From assembly GCA_902780935.1 (NCBI GenBank), contig CACZHP010000012.1, forward strand, positions 1 to 64,000: a stretch of DNA of 64,000 bases, in the 5' to 3' direction. The stretch comes from an uncultured Bacteroidia bacterium. GTDB taxonomy: Bacteria > Bacteroidota > Bacteroidia > Bacteroidales > UBA932. Shown in pieces: positions 8,424 to 17,930 of the stretch; within the stretch, counting starts at the first letter, position 1, and each line of letters opens with the position of its first letter. The notes under the pieces are model-generated. The model searched no databases, was not told the origin of the DNA, and saw nothing but the letters and a program-made list of their open reading frames with translations. The translations under genes were made by a program, and so were the position numbers.

Positions 8424-9449
8424 CTACTGTTTTTTACGAATCGCTTCGAGGAGTCCCCGGAGCGATTTTGTCATATTCTTATAGCCGCATGAGACCATGA
8501 CCCTGCGGAAGTATTGCCTACGGAATGTCTTGTAATCAGGACATGCGAGAACGGCATTGAAAACGGCCCGTTCATAGTATGAGTAATAATGCTTTGCGGG
8601 CCGGACTTCACTCTCGACATCCTTGAAGAAATCCCGCAGCTCTGAGTACCTTCCTTCCTTGTGCAGTCCCAGTCTCATGCCCCGCCATAATTTGAAGCGC
8701 TTCGCTCCTTTAGGAGGGATACCCCTCTCCCGAAACACGAGCGACAGATCCTTGAACACACCAATGTGATGCCAATCATAGTCATCTGAGGTGGAGAGGG
8801 AGCCCTCCCGCTTAAGATAATGATAGAAAGCCCCGAAGAAGACATAGCACTTCCCCTGGAGGATATCCGCGAGGAACACGAAATAATTGTCTTCAGCGCC
8901 TCTAACCTCCGGGAATCTCACGCCGTTGGCTTTCAAGAACTCGGCTTTGTACAGACGGCACCAGACCACCGGGAAGAAGCCGCCCTGGACTGTCACGGGG
9001 GGATAATAAGCCGGCTCACCCTCAGGGAACGGCTCTTGCGACGCCACAACCGGGACTTCCCCGTTCTCAGGCTCAATATACCAATGGCCGTTTATAACGA
9101 TGTCCAGCCCGGTGGAGACGGCCCTGGAATGCATGTCCTCCAGATAGTCAGGGTCGATCCAGTCGTCGGAATCCATGAAATACCAGTACTCCCCGCGGGC
9201 GGCATCCATCGCCGCGTTCCGGGCGAATGCGGCTCCCCCGTTCTCCTCAAGGGTGATGACCCGGAACCTGGGATCTTTCCGGGCATATTCCTGAAGTACA
9301 CCAGGAGAATCGTCGGTGCTGGCGTCATCGACGCAGACGACCTCATAGTCCTGGAACGTCTGCCCGAGGACAGAGTCCAGGCATCTGCGCAAGTACTTCC
9401 CGGTATTGTGGACCGGGATCAATACGGATATGCCAACTCGCTCATTCAT
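8424..9449 (-). CDS. Family 2 glycosyltransferase
   Basis: A 341-residue GT-A fold glycosyltransferase, cytoplasmic, adding a sugar during polysaccharide assembly; donor and acceptor unknown. It shows SVLIPVHNTGKYLRRCLDS at the N-terminus, VDDASTDDS, and the DSDDWIDPDYLEDM segment carrying the DxD-like metal site. The C-terminal part (VFFGAFYHYLKREGSLS) is shared with the GT2 proteins at 21263 and 25819, so the three are paralogues. I chose the ATG at 9449, which makes an ATGA overlap with the upstream gene, over a GTG two codons earlier. It is the last gene of the long glycan locus and ends next to tRNA-Leu. Confidence 0.9.
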   Translation of the reverse strand: MNERVGISVLIPVHNTGKYLRRCLDSVLGQTFQDYEVVCVDDASTDDSPGVLQEYARKDPRFRVITLEENGGAAFARNAAMDAARGEYWYFMDSDDWIDPDYLEDMHSRAVSTGLDIVINGHWYIEPENGEVPVVASQEPFPEGEPAYYPPVTVQGGFFPVVWCRLYKAEFLKANGVRFPEVRGAEDNYFVFLADILQGKCYVFFGAFYHYLKREGSLSTSDDYDWHHIGVFKDLSLVFRERGIPPKGAKRFKLWRGMRLGLHKEGRYSELRDFFKDVESEVRPAKHYYSYYERAVFNAVLACPDYKTFRRQYFRRVMVSCGYKNMTKSLRGLLEAIRKKQ

Positions 9450-10447
9450 AGCCACTTCTTTATTTTTTTCAGGACCTTTTCACTAAGCGGCATATATTGC
9501 CAATCCCCCTCGACAAAACGCCTGCGCTGAAGGAAGCTTATCCTTGAGCAGTAGCGATCCTGAAGTCCCGCCCACAGACGGAAGCCAAGGAAGGACAGAC
9601 TTCCGCCATCATACCATTTCCGGCGGCCGTCCCAGGTCAAGACAAGTTCAGAGAGTCTTCCGACCGATTCCTTGCCTCGAGCGAAGGTAACCCTGTCGTC
9701 GCCCATGATGGCTTCCACGCTATTAGGGACAAAGAATATGAAACTGACCGTGACCTCGGCATCCGCATCACCCACCGTCACATTGCGATCCGGATCGGCA
9801 AGATGGCGAAGCATCAAATAAGAACGGGTATCGAGCCTGAAATCACGGCGGTAGAAAACCTCCGCCCCGTTCAAATCAGGCTCTTCGCCCCCGGGCCACA
9901 CGCATAGGATTTCCATTCCTTCCAACCAGTTGACACCCTCCAAGGCGGCAAGGTCCGCAGCCCGCAGGGACATGCCCCTGGTTATGAAAAAATCGTATGG
10001 AAACCTCTCAGCCTCGACATCCTGGAATATACAGGCAGTCACATCCTTCCCATAGTAAGCGAGAGAGGATATACGGTGGGCACCGTCCATCAGGGTATTG
10101 GACTTCCCGACAGGAACGATGGACACAGAAGAATCAAACTCCCCTGAAGAAAAACTATCGATAAGGTCGTCAAAGACTCTGAAATGAATGGCAAAACTGC
10201 TTTTTTCCTCTTCCTTGCCCCACTCTTTGCCAAGGGGAACCAAAGCACGGAGGTTCTCGTAATACACCCGTCTGGCAAGACTCGGCCTGACCTTCCTGTT
10301 CCGGACATAAAAAAGCTTGGCGAACAGATCGAAACGACCTGGAGTCAACAACTTCCTGGCCGGCAATGAGACGACCTCAAACGCCTTGTCACTGAGATTA
10401 TACTTCTTTATCCAACGCGAATGGATAAGATCGAGTGGGCCGCTCAT
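9446..10447 (-). CDS. ParB/sulfiredoxin-like protein of the glycan locus, function unknown
   Basis: A 333-residue cytoplasmic protein. The middle (about residues 115-145) has PVGKSNTLMDGAHRISSL, resembling the DGxHR box of ParB-like nuclease/kinase folds that also occur in capsule clusters. No catalytic assignment is possible beyond that. The C-terminal half (LVLTWDGRRKWYDGGSLSF) shows no family I recognise. It is packed between a GT2 gene (ATGA overlap) and UDP-xylose synthase (5-base gap), so a role in the same glycan pathway is likely. It could be a kinase or a regulator acting on a sugar or lipid-linked intermediate. Confidence 0.5.
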   Translation of the reverse strand: MSGPLDLIHSRWIKKYNLSDKAFEVVSLPARKLLTPGRFDLFAKLFYVRNRKVRPSLARRVYYENLRALVPLGKEWGKEEEKSSFAIHFRVFDDLIDSFSSGEFDSSVSIVPVGKSNTLMDGAHRISSLAYYGKDVTACIFQDVEAERFPYDFFITRGMSLRAADLAALEGVNWLEGMEILCVWPGGEEPDLNGAEVFYRRDFRLDTRSYLMLRHLADPDRNVTVGDADAEVTVSFIFFVPNSVEAIMGDDRVTFARGKESVGRLSELVLTWDGRRKWYDGGSLSFLGFRLWAGLQDRYCSRISFLQRRRFVEGDWQYMPLSEKVLKKIKKWL

Positions 10448-10452
10448 AGGGC

Positions 10453-11391
10453 TTAGCGGGAAAGCACCTCCCTGAAATATGTTATAACCTCATCCAGACC
10501 CTCATCCAGCGAGACTTTCGGCTCCCATCCAAGTTCTTTCTTAGCAAGGGATATGTCAGGACGGCGCATCTTGGGATCATCGGCGGGAAGAGGCTGATAG
10601 ACTATCTTGCTCCTGCCGCCGACTTTTGACAGAACCTTCTCGGCGAGCTCGATCATGGTGAACTCTCCCGGATTGCCCAGATTCACCGGCCCGGTGAAAC
10701 CGGCGGGGGACGCCATCATCCTGATCATGCCCTCGACAAGGTCGGAGACATATTGGAAAGAGCGGGTCTGGCTTCCGTCCCCATAGATTGTTATATCTTC
10801 TCCCCTCAGGGCCTGCACCACGAAGTTCGACACGACCCTACCGTCATTGACCGCCATCCTGGGGCCATAGGTGTTGAATATCCTTATCACCTTGACATCG
10901 ACATTATGAATCCTATGGTAGTCGAAGCAAAGGGACTCGGCGCAGCGCTTACCCTCATCATAGCAGGATCTTATGCCGATGGGATTGACATTGCCCCAGT
11001 AACTCTCCTCCTGCGGATGCTTCGCGGGATCGCCATAGACCTCGGAAGTGGAAGCCTGGAGAATCTTGGCCTTGGTCCTTTTAGCTAGTCCAAGCATGTT
11101 GAAAGTGCCGATGACAGATGTCTTGGTGGTCTGGATCGGGTCATATTGGTAGAAGACCGGGGAAGCCGGACAGGCAAGGTTGTAGATCTCGTCGATCTCA
11201 GCCCTGTAAGGTTCGGTCACGTCATGTCGGACCAACTCGAAGCCCGGATGGCCGATCAGATGCCAGACATTAGCCTTAGAGCCGCTGTAGAAGTTATCAA
11301 GGCAAATCACGGCATTACCTTCCCTGACAAGACGCTCGCACAGATGCGAGCCTATGAAACCGGCACCGCCGGTGACCAGAATCTGCTTCAT
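10453..11391 (-). CDS. UDP-glucuronate decarboxylase (UDP-xylose synthase)
   Basis: Short-chain dehydrogenase-type enzyme that converts UDP-glucuronic acid to UDP-xylose with bound NAD+. It is 312 residues long. The Rossmann motif [11 protein letters not shown] is at residues 7-17, the catalytic YDEGK has Tyr144 and Lys148, and the [20 protein letters not shown] segment is diagnostic for the UXS branch of the family. It overlaps the upstream GT2 gene by ATGA. This suggests that the surface glycan contains xylose or a derived pentose. Confidence 0.92.
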   Translation of the reverse strand: MKQILVTGGAGFIGSHLCERLVREGNAVICLDNFYSGSKANVWHLIGHPGFELVRHDVTEPYRAEIDEIYNLACPASPVFYQYDPIQTTKTSVIGTFNMLGLAKRTKAKILQASTSEVYGDPAKHPQEESYWGNVNPIGIRSCYDEGKRCAESLCFDYHRIHNVDVKVIRIFNTYGPRMAVNDGRVVSNFVVQALRGEDITIYGDGSQTRSFQYVSDLVEGMIRMMASPAGFTGPVNLGNPGEFTMIELAEKVLSKVGGRSKIVYQPLPADDPKMRRPDISLAKKELGWEPKVSLDEGLDEVITYFREVLSR

Positions 11392-12059
11392 TTCCTGACT
11401 ATTTTAAGCCTCTCGCGGAGTATGGAGGCGTAATCCTTGAACTCAGTTCCCCTGTTTGTCCTGCCGAAATTGGTATTATGGATACGCCTGTCGGTTGAGA
11501 CAAAATCAAGTTTCTTTATAGCAAAGCCATTCGCAGCCATCTTTGTGGACCACTCAATGATCTCCCCGGTATTCCTCGACTCCGAGAAAGGACCTATCGT
11601 GTCAAAGACAGACTTCCTGATGAGAATCGCTCCCGTAAAAAGCCCGTAATATGGTTCCGAACGGACGACAGTCCCAGGCAACTGGCTTATCTCCGGAGAG
11701 ATGAAATCCTTCACCATGGCCTGCGCCGCGCAGACAGAAGGATCTTCCTCAAGCGAATCACACAAGACTTTAAGGGCTCCTGGACACATCACGTCATCAT
11801 GATCCATGAATATGACATACTCTCCTTCCGCGGCTGCAAGACCCGTGTTCTTCGCGGCAACCTGCCCCTTACATACGGTATGGGACAAAACCTTGCAACC
11901 ATAGCTTGAGGCTATGGCAGCGGTGTCGTCAGTCGAACAATCGTCCACGACGATTATCCGCAATGCCGGATATCCTTGAGCCTGAAGACTTTCCAAAGCC
12001 TCCCGGAGATAGTTCGATCCGTTCTTGACAGGAATGATTACGGAAATGAGTTTTTTCAT
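11388..12059 (-). CDS. Family 2 glycosyltransferase (short)
   Basis: A 223-residue GT-A glycosyltransferase with [28 protein letters not shown] and a [16 protein letters not shown] segment holding the metal-binding acidic residues. It lacks the C-terminal extension seen in the paralogous GT2 proteins of this locus. It is followed by the UDP-xylose synthase with an ATGA overlap, which makes it a candidate xylosyltransferase by position only. Confidence 0.88.
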   Translation of the reverse strand: MKKLISVIIPVKNGSNYLREALESLQAQGYPALRIIVVDDCSTDDTAAIASSYGCKVLSHTVCKGQVAAKNTGLAAAEGEYVIFMDHDDVMCPGALKVLCDSLEEDPSVCAAQAMVKDFISPEISQLPGTVVRSEPYYGLFTGAILIRKSVFDTIGPFSESRNTGEIIEWSTKMAANGFAIKKLDFVSTDRRIHNTNFGRTNRGTEFKDYASILRERLKIVRK

Positions 12060-12111
12060 AAGCAGGACAGTTATTTACGCGAAATTAGCAAAAAAAGGCA
12101 AATAGCAAGCG

Positions 12112-14523
12112 TTAAAGCTTACGATATATGCAACTGCCTTCAACCTGTGACAACCCCATAGATTCCGGATCACCGATCCTTTCCTGCCTCAAGTCATCCG
12201 AGACAACGAGATAACCACCTTCGGCCAAGGAAGCCGCCAGCTTGCCCTGGACCCGTCGCTTGGCATCTTCCTCAAAGAATTTGATGACATTCCGACACAG
12301 GATCAGGTCGAACCCATCCGGATAATCATCGGTGAGGAGATTCTGGAGGCCGAACCTGACTTGGTCTCGAAGGGAAGACGGGACGAGCAACTTCAAGGAC
12401 TTGAACTGGTCGTTCACATCCGGCATAAAGGCCCCGAGATAGTGGCGGTATTCCGGGGGTATCTCTTTTATCGAGCTCAGAGGATACACCCCTCTGCGGC
12501 TCTTCTGGATCATCGCGAGATTATAGTCCGTGGCAAGCAGATCAATCTTTTCAGCGGGAAGGAAGTCAAGCAGGACCATGAGGATGCTATAGATTTCCTT
12601 ACCTTCAGAACAGCCGGCGCACCAGACGCGGATCTTTTCCTTAGTAGTGCCTTGGAAGGCCTCCCGGCAGACATCCCTCAAGCGAGGCCAGACCTCACCC
12701 CGGAAGAAATGGGAGCCGAGGAACGTAAGATTCCTCCTAAGCTTTTCCAGCGCTTCCTGGTCGGAGGACACATACTTGAAGTACCTGTTCAGAGACCAGA
12801 ACCCGTTTATTCTGGCCTGCCTGCACAGCTGGGAATTGATTTGCTGGGGATAGTAAGACTCCAGCTCAGGAATGAGTCCCTTGAATTTCCCAACCGCCGA
12901 CCGGTTACCGCTCAAAGGATTCTTGTACATCAGCATGGGTATAAGCTTCCTCTCCAGATAAGAGTCGAGTTCGCGCTTCCTGGCTTTGTACCTGGCGAGA
13001 AAAGGTGTCTTCTCCTCGAGAATCTTGTAATCAAGGGCATTGTCCCAAGCCTCACAAAAGGCGAGAGTCGGGGAAGGATTGCTGTTGTCGTCAAACCCTA
13101 TCCTGGCGTTATGGTGGGCGGCGCACCTCGTGACAAAATGAGAGACCTTCTGGTTCTCTCCCCCGAGCTTGAACCCGATGCCTGTCTTCGCTCCATCCGA
13201 CGGCCGATCCTCTCCAGAGAGCCACCCGTTGAAAGCGGCCTCGCAGTTTTTCATGGTCACCGGAGCTATCGGCCCAAGGGTGCTTTTAGTGTAAAGGTCG
13301 AAACCGTCGTCGATATTATGATAGGCCCTGCAATAGTAGAAACCGTTCCCTTTCCCGACAGACAACTTGGCTCCGAAGCCATCGGCATTGCCGCATACCA
13401 GATCGCAATTGTCATGGGAGAAGCATCTCTCAATCCTGTTACGGCATGGCCATTTATTCTTGGAAGTGCCTGGGAATGAGCAGATAAGAATCCCAGTATC
13501 CCCATTTAAGGACGCCTCGCACCGCTTTATCTCGTTATCGGAGCCACAGACGAATAGCCCGCAGGACGGAGAGTTCCGAAACACGATGCCCTCAATAACC
13601 CAATAGTTCCCCCGCAATGTCAAAACGGGGAGCTTGAGGGTGAATGACGCACCGTCGAGGATGACCTTCCCCGGATGTTCCGCCTTGAGCACTATCGGCT
13701 TACCGGACCTACCGGAGATTTCCTGAGGAATATAATATGGCCCGCCCTTATAGATCCCGTCCGGCAGTATGATCTCGTCCCCGGGGGCGGCTCTCCGGAT
13801 GGCGGCGGCCAGATCCATGGGATCATCTCCGGATGATGGGCTCAAAGCCTCCGTCAGGGAACGGTCGAACGGATAATCTGGAATATGGTTCATGATAGCT
13901 TTTCTGGGTGTATGGCGCACTGAGCCGGGCGCGGTCTCGAAAACAACTTCTGAGACCTTGATCTTTATATCCCCGGCGATTGCGAATCCAACATAGATTC
14001 TCTCCCTATCCTGTTTCAGCAGGAAATCATGGCCGGGAAAGCTGAGACTCTCTTCCCCGGCTCCGGTAAACATGGTGGCCTTGAAACCATCTTCAGTCTT
14101 CTCCAGCCGGAAACGCCTCTTTTCGCCCGTAGTAAGCACATCCGCATCATCCTGGGTCGGGAAAAGCCGGGACGGATCCAGTTTCCGGTGCCCGTCCTGG
14201 GGCAAGGCATCCTTGTCAGTATATCCCCCGACCACACGGAGACCATAAGCGTAGTTATGCCCCTCCGGGGAGCGGAAACGCCCGACGAGCAAATGGTTAC
14301 GATGGCGGCAGTGAATGGATGGACTCGCCACAGTATCCACCGCGGCTATTCCATACCCCGATTGGGAATCAGCGCCCGAAGCATCCTCAACCTCGAAAGT
14401 AGCGGTGAGGGTGAAGTCCTCCTTCCGGGGATCGACCTCGAGGAAAGTGAACTTGACGCTGTCCTGCGAGTCTGCCAGTTTGCCGGCGGCGGGGTTACCC
14501 AATGTCTTACTCTTCCAGGTCAT
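12112..14523 (-). CDS. Fusion: right-handed beta-helix (pectate-lyase-like) protein with CheR-type methyltransferase
   Basis: An 803-residue protein in three parts. Residues 20-200 look like a beta-sandwich of the concanavalin/laminin-G kind. Residues 235-500 form a right-handed beta-helix of the pectate-lyase type (GDEIILPDGIYKGGPYYI, then strand turns with repeated Asn, Cys and Gly). Residues about 555-803 are a CheR-like SAM methyltransferase with the hallmark runs GSHFFRGEVWPRLR, IRVWCAGCSEGKEIYSI, LLATDYN and DLILCRNVIKFF. No signal peptide is visible. No chemotaxis gene is near. The ATG at 14523 is chosen over a TTG 16 codons earlier; it overlaps the upstream gene by 17 bases. Role unknown: carbohydrate or protein methylation in the glycan pathway is possible. 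Confidence 0.8.
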   Translation of the reverse strand: MTWKSKTLGNPAAGKLADSQDSVKFTFLEVDPRKEDFTLTATFEVEDASGADSQSGYGIAAVDTVASPSIHCRHRNHLLVGRFRSPEGHNYAYGLRVVGGYTDKDALPQDGHRKLDPSRLFPTQDDADVLTTGEKRRFRLEKTEDGFKATMFTGAGEESLSFPGHDFLLKQDRERIYVGFAIAGDIKIKVSEVVFETAPGSVRHTPRKAIMNHIPDYPFDRSLTEALSPSSGDDPMDLAAAIRRAAPGDEIILPDGIYKGGPYYIPQEISGRSGKPIVLKAEHPGKVILDGASFTLKLPVLTLRGNYWVIEGIVFRNSPSCGLFVCGSDNEIKRCEASLNGDTGILICSFPGTSKNKWPCRNRIERCFSHDNCDLVCGNADGFGAKLSVGKGNGFYYCRAYHNIDDGFDLYTKSTLGPIAPVTMKNCEAAFNGWLSGEDRPSDGAKTGIGFKLGGENQKVSHFVTRCAAHHNARIGFDDNSNPSPTLAFCEAWDNALDYKILEEKTPFLARYKARKRELDSYLERKLIPMLMYKNPLSGNRSAVGKFKGLIPELESYYPQQINSQLCRQARINGFWSLNRYFKYVSSDQEALEKLRRNLTFLGSHFFRGEVWPRLRDVCREAFQGTTKEKIRVWCAGCSEGKEIYSILMVLLDFLPAEKIDLLATDYNLAMIQKSRRGVYPLSSIKEIPPEYRHYLGAFMPDVNDQFKSLKLLVPSSLRDQVRFGLQNLLTDDYPDGFDLILCRNVIKFFEEDAKRRVQGKLAASLAEGGYLVVSDDLRQERIGDPESMGLSQVEGSCIYRKL

Positions 14524-16129
14524 CAAAGTGTGGTTTCTTGCAGAGGTAGATATCAAAATTGGTGGTCTCAAACAAGTTCATGATGGAATAGCCTTCCCAA
14601 TGGAGCAACCTCTTGACGTTTTGGTCAGACGCCTTATGCTCCGTCCAATAAAGGAACTCGTAAGGAAGCTCAGGCAAAGAGTCAATCTCCCTGAACTTCT
14701 TGAATATGGCATAAACGGAGTTTGACTCATCCAGGTAATTCACGCAGGAGTATGGCGCCAGGAAACGTCTCGGGGCCACCAGAAGGCACTTTGTGTCCTT
14801 ATACTCCGAGATGGTCTCGGCTATCGGTTTGAAATCCTCGTAAACATATTCTACATTCCTCCTGAAGAATGGCAATATAGCCCCCAGGGCGACAAGGCCT
14901 ATCGCGAATTCCCGCACAAACTTTCGGGAAGGATCGGACCGGGCCAGCCTGTCGAAGACCCACCAAGCGACTATGAACACCAGCAGGAACAATAAAGAGT
15001 GGTACCTGGTGTACATGAGCCCATAGAGAGCGCAGAACACCCAGAAAACCAGGGCAACCCCAGCAAGGATGACAATGAAGCCGTCTACCTTGCGGGAGAT
15101 TCTTTTCCTCACCAGGAAAAACAGGACGACCAGCAGGACGACTTCAAGGACAAACAGCCAGAACGATCCGGACACCGAGTCACCGAACTCCCAGATCATC
15201 GACCACATGTTATTCAATTTGTCCGACCACGAGCTGTTCAGAAGCTTGTCCGAGTGTTTGGTAAAGGCATGCAACAGCTTCCCTGATCTATTCGCATATA
15301 ATGCCGGGTGTAAAAAGGCGTCCAGCAGCTTGGAGGTTTTCTGTATCACCACCAGGCCACCTATCATGAAAGGCAACGAGTAGTAGAGGGACTGCGCGTA
15401 TCGTTTACGAATCACAAGCCCGATCGTGAAAAACACGATCAAGGCTCCGCATGCGACGGCGACCAACTCCGAATTTTTGTAAGCCAAGTATAACAGGAAG
15501 GCCGCCAGCAACTCCATGAGGAGGTTCTTCCATACCGAGTCGCAGTCCCACATGAGCCGGTGCAACACGAGGATTATCAGGAAAAGAAAAAGGGCCAAGG
15601 CATAGAACCGGCAGAAAACCGCGAACCCAAGGATGTACGGGCAGAACCCCCACATGACAACGGCAAGCAGGGCGTTACGCCGGTCAAGTCCCAGCAGGCC
15701 AGCCAGAAGATAGTACAGAAGGAACTGGAACAACGCCAGGATGAGGATGTTCATCCCGATGCATATCCACTTCGGGGACACCCGGTCACCAAGGACTGAT
15801 TCAATGGCATTTAGAATCCACATGTAATTCCGCCTCTCGAAGAACCTTTTGAACGAATCCTTGAACGGAATATCGAAAACGCTCTCTCCTTCCTCGACAG
15901 TGAACCTTGTTTTCAGGTATTTGACCGACACCCACTCCTCCGACTTCCAGAAATCGCTGTAAGTCATGTACTCGAATGGAATCAGATTATTGGCGACATT
16001 CTGGGCATACTCGAACGTGTAGAACTCGTCATTATAAAAAGAGGATTTCCGGCCCGCCCAGTATAACATGACGCAGCACTGCAGCAAGATGGTCGCCACA
16101 AGGACCAATCGTGTAATTCGCTTGCTCAT
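14507..16129 (-). CDS. Polytopic membrane protein, GT-C type glycosyltransferase (GT39/ArnT-like)
   Basis: About 540 residues with roughly 10-12 hydrophobic segments. The first periplasmic loop has YNDEFYTF, matching the acidic motif of GT-C enzymes that use polyprenyl-phosphate sugars. Such enzymes transfer sugars on the periplasmic side. The ATG at 16129 gives an ATGA overlap with the upstream GT4 gene and is preferred over the ATG five codons earlier. A DPM1-like polyprenyl-phosphate glycosyltransferase gene lies two genes upstream and could supply the lipid-linked donor. Confidence 0.75.
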   Translation of the reverse strand: MSKRITRLVLVATILLQCCVMLYWAGRKSSFYNDEFYTFEYAQNVANNLIPFEYMTYSDFWKSEEWVSVKYLKTRFTVEEGESVFDIPFKDSFKRFFERRNYMWILNAIESVLGDRVSPKWICIGMNILILALFQFLLYYLLAGLLGLDRRNALLAVVMWGFCPYILGFAVFCRFYALALFLFLIILVLHRLMWDCDSVWKNLLMELLAAFLLYLAYKNSELVAVACGALIVFFTIGLVIRKRYAQSLYYSLPFMIGGLVVIQKTSKLLDAFLHPALYANRSGKLLHAFTKHSDKLLNSSWSDKLNNMWSMIWEFGDSVSGSFWLFVLEVVLLVVLFFLVRKRISRKVDGFIVILAGVALVFWVFCALYGLMYTRYHSLLFLLVFIVAWWVFDRLARSDPSRKFVREFAIGLVALGAILPFFRRNVEYVYEDFKPIAETISEYKDTKCLLVAPRRFLAPYSCVNYLDESNSVYAIFKKFREIDSLPELPYEFLYWTEHKASDQNVKRLLHWEGYSIMNLFETTNFDIYLCKKPHFDDLEE

Positions 16130-17178
16130 AACTCTTTCTCCCATAATGGAATGACTTTTTCCGTTGAGAATCTGTCCGCGAACCTCGATGCCCTCTCCGA
16201 AAGGCTTTTCCTGAGTTTCTCATCCACGGCAAGGCGCCCCATAGCGTCTGACAGGGCCGTCTCGTCCCCGACCGGGACAAACAAGCAGCCGCAAGTGTCT
16301 CCGAACAGTTCCCTTGAGCCTTCAAAAGACGTGGAAACGCAAGGAAGCCCCATCATCATGGCCTCGAGAAGCGCGTTCGGCATGCCCTCAAAATCCGAAG
16401 ACAACACGAACATCATGGCATCCTTTATCGCCCCGTGAATATCGTCGACATATCCTTCCAGAAATACTTTCCCCTCGAGCGAAAGATCCCGGACCAGCTG
16501 CCTCAACTCCTTTTCCTGAGGGCCTTTACCATAGATGTGAAGCGTATGGCCCGGATGGCTGGACTCGAACCGCGAGAAAGCCTTGATCAGCAGGGGGAAA
16601 TTCTTCTGCGGCCTCAGCCGTCCGGAGGCCACGATCCGCAGACTTTGCCCTTCCGCCTTGCATGAGACCTCAACCGGATTCGGGACTATCACGCCCTTTC
16701 GCCGGATGTCCTCGGGAAACATGTCCCTGACCGTCTCTGACTGGAAAAAGATTTTGTCGGCGACATTGTAAGCCTTACATGCCGTAAGGAAATGCGCCTC
16801 TCCCTTCTTACTGGGATTGTTTCTCTCGGACATGATCTTCTTTCCCCCTCCCCAGGCAAAAGCGTTGAGGAGGTTCGGCTTGTTCAGGAAACTCAATGTC
16901 ACATCCGGCCGGAAAAACAGACGGACAATGGACAGGTAGGCGTAGGCATAAAAGATAGAGATCATATACCTGTACGGAATCCTGGAACTCTTCCTGAGGT
17001 CGAACAATCCGGCATTATTGACTTTGACCTTCTTGGAAAGGGGATAGGGATTAGTGGAAGCCTTCGAGAACGGCATGATGTGGACATTATGCTTCTCGGC
17101 CAAAGCGCTCGCTACCCTGGTCGCGATCCGCTCGGCCCCGCCTCCTTCGAGGGACGATATGAGAATCAGGATTCTCAT
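16126..17178 (-). CDS. Family 4 glycosyltransferase
   Basis: A GT-B fold transferase of 350 residues. The N-terminus has LILISSLEGGGAERIATR, the glycine-rich acceptor-side loop. The C-terminal half holds ASGRLRPQKNFPLLIKAF and the retaining-enzyme E-x7-E region FEGMPNALLEAMMMGLP, followed by GxP and VST. Start taken as ATG at 17178 (a TTG lies five codons upstream); it begins 5 bases after the stop of the DPM1-like gene. Confidence 0.92.
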   Translation of the reverse strand: MRILILISSLEGGGAERIATRVASALAEKHNVHIMPFSKASTNPYPLSKKVKVNNAGLFDLRKSSRIPYRYMISIFYAYAYLSIVRLFFRPDVTLSFLNKPNLLNAFAWGGGKKIMSERNNPSKKGEAHFLTACKAYNVADKIFFQSETVRDMFPEDIRRKGVIVPNPVEVSCKAEGQSLRIVASGRLRPQKNFPLLIKAFSRFESSHPGHTLHIYGKGPQEKELRQLVRDLSLEGKVFLEGYVDDIHGAIKDAMMFVLSSDFEGMPNALLEAMMMGLPCVSTSFEGSRELFGDTCGCLFVPVGDETALSDAMGRLAVDEKLRKSLSERASRFADRFSTEKVIPLWEKEL

Positions 17179-17182
17179 AAAG

Positions 17183-17911
17183 CTAAAAATCAACGGCTTC
17201 CTTAACTACATATGTTGGATGTTGTCCAGTAGAATTACCTCTCTTGATGTCATACAAGTCCCGCAGTCCATGGCACATACGGCTTAAAGACCTGTATCGT
17301 GACCTGCCGAAATGCCTGGGAAGATGCAGCACCTCAATCTCTCCGACCTTGCATCCCCTGTCCCGGAGGATGGCCGGGATGAAACGGTGTTGCCCGCCCA
17401 CAAGGTCAAGACCCTCAAGGACTTCCTTCCTGAAAATCTTCAGAGTGCAGCCGGAGTCATGGATGCCGTCATGAAGGACAGTCTGCCTGAGATAATATGC
17501 CATCTTCATCAACAGGAGCCTTAAAACGTTGTCACGCCTGCGCTTACGCCAACCGCAGACGACATCAAGATTGTTATCGACGAGATACCGGAGCATGCCC
17601 GGAATGTCTCCGGGGACATTCTGCCCGTCACCATCAAGGGCGGCGACATATTCGCAGGTCGCATGCTTAAAACCGCAGTCCAGAGCTGCAGTCTGGCCAT
17701 AATTATGGTCGAACTCTATGTACTTCAAGGGATGAAGGCCACGGCAGATCTCCCGCGTCCGGTCAGTGGAGCCATCATTGACTATGATAATCTCGTAACG
17801 GGCAAAATTCTTCTCGCACATCCGTTTGATATCCTCGAACAGGCCACGGATACCCTCGGCCTCATTCTTTACAGGAACGACTATGGATATAGAAGTAGTT
17901 TCCGTCTGCAT
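17183..17911 (-). CDS. Polyprenyl-phosphate glycosyltransferase, DPM1-like GT2
   Basis: A 242-residue GT2 enzyme of the dolichol-phosphate-mannose synthase type. It shows SIVVPVKNEAEGIRGLF, IIVNDGSTDRT and ALDGDGQNVPGDIP with the DxD site. Enzymes of this group make an undecaprenyl-phosphate sugar from a nucleotide sugar on the cytoplasmic face. It lacks the two C-terminal membrane helices of GtrB, so it is probably peripheral. The ATG at 17911 is preferred over a GTG two codons upstream. It has its own promoter (17931-17961). Confidence 0.88.
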   Translation of the reverse strand: MQTETTSISIVVPVKNEAEGIRGLFEDIKRMCEKNFARYEIIIVNDGSTDRTREICRGLHPLKYIEFDHNYGQTAALDCGFKHATCEYVAALDGDGQNVPGDIPGMLRYLVDNNLDVVCGWRKRRRDNVLRLLLMKMAYYLRQTVLHDGIHDSGCTLKIFRKEVLEGLDLVGGQHRFIPAILRDRGCKVGEIEVLHLPRHFGRSRYRSLSRMCHGLRDLYDIKRGNSTGQHPTYVVKEAVDF

Positions 17912-17930
17912 TGGCACAAAAACAATCTTA

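Noticed and set aside
12361..13479. 372-codon plus-strand frame opposite the beta-helix/CheR gene
   Set aside because: The minus-strand reading has diagnostic CheR motifs in the overlapped part; the plus product matches nothing.
12112..14523. Chemotaxis locus around the CheR domain
   Set aside because: No receptor, CheA, CheB, CheW or CheY is encoded anywhere near; neighbours are glycosyltransferases.
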